Below are positions 5,485 to 6,863 of a DNA stretch of 6,863 nt, piece after piece; within the stretch, counting starts at the first letter, position 1, and each line of letters starts with the position of its first letter. Below the pieces are notes generated by a model that was given only the letters and a program-made list of their open reading frames with translations, had not been told where the DNA came from and did not search any database. The stretch spans positions 1 to 6,863 of the forward strand of contig JAEXQJ010000397.1 in NCBI GenBank assembly GCA_023438785.1, in the 5' to 3' direction. This DNA comes from Pseudomonadota bacterium. GTDB lineage: Bacteria > Myxococcota_A > Polyangia > Fen-1088. The translations under genes were made by a program, and so were the position numbers.

Positions 5485-6064
5485 CTTCTTTAGGGACCTC
5501 GACCACGGCTGGAAACTCCCAGCCAAGGAGAAGGTCCGCCTTCATCTGATCGGATCGACGGCGCTGATGCTTCAGGTCGACTACACGCGCGGTACGAAGG
5601 ACAGTGATGTCCTGGAGACCGCGGACATGTATCCCGACGCGAGCGCGGCTTGAGGCGCACGCCGGGCCCAACACGAATTGAGTCAGAGGCACAGGCTGTA
5701 CCTCGAGGTCGTCGGGAACGGTCTGCCGCTCCTGCCCCAGTGCCCGCAGTGGGTGGCGGTGCCTGACCTGAACCGCGGGCTCGCCCACTTCCACATCAAC
5801 GTCCTCTCGGTTGTCGACGTGGTCCTGAGCAAACTGAAACGGTTCAACGGGAGTGACGTGCGGGACATCGAGGCCATGGTGGACCGCGGACTTGTGCCGC
5901 ATGCCGAGCTCGTTGAGCGCTTCCGCTCCGCCGTCGAAGGCTACGTGCACGACTCTCGCGCAGATCATCTGCCGAGGTACATCGCCAACCTTCACCGGGT
6001 CGAACGCGACCTTCTTGGGAAGGGCGAAACCGAAATCGAGCTGCCGGACTGGGTTGGCGGGTAG
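5468..6064 (+). pseudogene. DUF6036-like nucleotidyltransferase, frameshifted
   Basis: The gene begins at a GTG inside the end of xre. The first frame has the nucleotidyltransferase signature: HLIGSTALML (G29-S30) and RGTKDSDVLET (D45, D47), the Gly-Ser plus D-x-D metal site. It stops at TGA 5651-5653. A short stretch in another frame (about 5646-5675) reads RLEAHAGPNT. Homology then returns to the first frame at about 5678 as LSQRHRLYLEVVGNGLPLLP, LNRGLAHFHINVLSVVDVVL, SKLKRFNGSDVRDIEAM and LPRYIANLHRVERDLL, ending at TAG 6062-6064. The simplest repair, judged by family spacing, is two bases missing near 5645 and one near 5675, giving about 199 residues. Related enzymes add nucleotides to a partner or to RNA and can act as toxins. 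Here the made product would be about 61 residues and would lack the C-terminal half. Confidence 0.75.
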
Positions 6065-6114
6065 CTCTCGGGGCGTGATAGCGGCCAATCACGGCGGTAG
6101 TCGTGCTGGCTACT

Positions 6115-6245
6115 GTGATGCTGGCGAGAAGGCTTACGAGCTGCAGTTCGAAGAGCGTCGCCTGGCCGGCATCACGGAGGCCGCGAACTCGCTGCGATTC
6201 ACCCTCGTCCCCGACCAGACCACACCCTCCACCTCGCCAGCGTAG
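6115..6245 (+). pseudogene. Possible C-terminal coding relic, unrecognised
   Basis: A plus-strand frame reads YCDAGEKAYELQFEERRLAG, then ITEAANSLRFTLVP and DQTTPSTSPA before a TAG. Third codon positions are strongly G/C, and the stretch has an amphipathic, protein-like composition unlike the adjacent non-coding sequence. It has no start of its own; upstream the frame is the shadow of the nucleotidyltransferase gene. It may be the tail of a lost gene. I do not recognise a family, and a chance open frame is possible. Confidence 0.25.
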
Positions 6246-6517
6246 TCTCAGGTCAGGTAAGAACGTCTTCCTTCACTGCGCGACCGCGGGATTCACGCCG
6301 CCTGAGCTTTGACCATCGAGGCTTGTCGGTCATCTGCCCGCTCGCCCCGTTCGGCGTCGCCTTCTATCCGGTTCTTGTCCATCGGCCCGCGGCTTCGCTC
6401 CCTGCTTCCTCCCCACGGTCGGTCGCCCTTCCGCAGTTGCAGTTCGCTTCGTTCGGGATGGTCTCCTTCCCGGCGGACTCTCACCGCCAAGACGACGTTC
6501 ATGCTAGGCGCACATAG
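6246..6517. other. About 270 bases without a supportable gene
   Basis: Short open frames exist on both strands (for example plus 6323-6517), but they have skewed Arg/Ser/Pro compositions and no recognisable motif. Visible structure is limited to a TGACC/GGTCA pair of arms (6310-6314, 6328-6332) and a GGCGG/CCGCC hairpin (6472-6476, 6484-6488). The plus strand is pyrimidine-rich between about 6400 and 6480. It could be a non-coding module or decayed sequence; I cannot tell which. Confidence 0.4.
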
Positions 6518-6552
6518 AAAAAGGGCCCCGAGGCCGAAGCCCCGGGGCCCTT
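6517..6552 (-). terminator. Strong intrinsic terminator with a UUCG loop
   Basis: On the minus strand the RNA forms AAGGGCCCCG/CGGGGCCCUU (10 bp) continuing inward through GGGC/GCCU (4 bp, one G-U) to a C(UUCG)G tetraloop. A run of five T follows directly (6522-6518). Its first bases lie 27 bases past the stop of the minus-strand gene at 6580, so it ends that transcript. This is the clearest terminator in the window. Confidence 0.9.
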
Positions 6553-6562
6553 CTAGGTACTA

Positions 6563-6574
6563 AGTACCGGTACT
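6563..6574. repeat. 12-bp perfect palindrome AGTACCGGTACT
   Basis: It sits in a 30-base, A/T-richer strip full of TACT/AGTA/CTAG steps between the minus-strand stop codon and its terminator. Overlapping arms GGTAC/GTACC (6556-6568) and an ACTAGT are adjacent. The function is unknown; a protein-binding site, an integration junction or simple low-complexity sequence are possible. Confidence 0.6.
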
Positions 6575-6579
6575 AGTTA

Positions 6580-6863
6580 CTAGTCGTCCAGCGTGGCCGG
6601 GCCCGTGGCGGTGAAGCTCACGGCTTGCGTAGCGCTGTTGCCCGGCGTTGCGCTCGCCGTCACACTGCCGGCTGCGGCGCCTGCAGCGATGGCCCCCACC
6701 GTCACCTCGCACGTCCCGCCACCGACCAGCGTGGTACCCACGCACGTGTTCTTCACGATGCGCAGGTTCGAAGCACCCGTCAGGGTCGTACCGACTAGGC
6801 CGGTCTGGGGAGCACCGGTCGCGTTAGTGAAGGTGATCTTGTCCTTGTTGTTCGCGGGGGCGG
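6580..6863 (-). CDS. Secreted protein with ASH-like beta domain, C-terminal part only
   Basis: A minus-strand frame is open from the window edge to a TAG at 6580-6582, giving 93 residues of C-terminus. The start lies outside the window. It reads KITFTNATGAPQTGLVGTTL, TGASNLRIVKNTCVGTTLVG, GGTCEVTVGAIAAG, GSVTASATPG and QAVSFTATG. This is the strand pattern of ASH/'choice-of-anchor D'-type Ig-like repeats: F/T-strand, 'C.G.TL..G.TC.V.V' and a closing 'SATPG...FTATG'. Such domains usually occur in tandem in large secreted or surface proteins, so more copies are expected beyond the edge. The protein ends in a short acidic tail (TLDD). A UUCG terminator follows directly. Confidence 0.8.
   Translation of the reverse strand, partial: APANNKDKITFTNATGAPQTGLVGTTLTGASNLRIVKNTCVGTTLVGGGTCEVTVGAIAAGAAAGSVTASATPGNSATQAVSFTATGPATLDD

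Noticed and set aside
5420..6088. 222-residue minus-strand open frame
   Set aside because: Antisense of the nucleotidyltransferase. Protein motifs of a known family are on the plus strand, and this frame has none.
6491..6517. Possible integron attC-like end (GTTCATGC...GCGCACAT)
   Set aside because: It does not match the GTTRRRY/RYYYAAC core sites and lacks the long imperfect palindrome of attC.

Overview
The window reads as accessory DNA from a high-GC bacterium. The best guess is Myxococcota (Polyangia-like). This rests on the strong G/C bias at third codon positions, a Ser/Thr/Ala-linker lipoprotein carrying an ASH-type ('choice-of-anchor D'-like) domain, a second ASH-like protein, a C-terminal relic of a formylglycine-generating-enzyme (FGE/SUMF1) domain, and a dense run of toxin-antitoxin (TA) modules. 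The taxonomic call is inference from gene content; no rRNA or tRNA gene is present.

Layout. Positions 170-787 (minus strand): an intact AbrB/MazE-like antitoxin followed by a frameshifted Doc/Fic toxin. Positions 843-1133 (plus): a frameshifted ParE/RelE-type toxin with no recognisable antitoxin. Positions 1143-1798 (plus): an intact small antitoxin followed by a frameshifted PIN (VapC-like) toxin. Positions 1999-2705 (plus): an intact Phd/YefM antitoxin plus PIN toxin pair, apparently expressed from a near-leaderless promoter. Positions 2776 to about 2900 (minus): an FGE C-terminal relic. Positions 3053-4483 (plus): a lipoprotein with a 33-bp tandem repeat, a beta-rich domain and a C-terminal ASH domain. 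Positions 4699-6064 (plus): an XRE-type regulator overlapping a frameshifted DUF6036-like nucleotidyltransferase, behind a sigma70-like promoter and an inverted-repeat operator candidate. Positions 6065-6517: mostly no supportable gene. Positions 6580 to the window end (minus): the C-terminus of an ASH-like secreted protein, followed by a 14-bp UUCG-capped intrinsic terminator.

The main observation is a bias in what is broken. There are five TA-like loci. Each identifiable antitoxin or regulator frame is intact, while four of the five toxin frames are broken by two indels each, for eight inferred events. No frame break is visible in the antitoxins, the intact PIN toxin or the lipoprotein. In the PIN toxin one event is well explained by collapse of an 11-bp tandem repeat. 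In the Doc toxin one event falls at the catalytic histidine codon of the Fic motif. Either this is a TA island in which toxins are lost while antidotes are kept, or the assembly carries indel errors that happen to concentrate in toxin genes. Read-level checking would decide.
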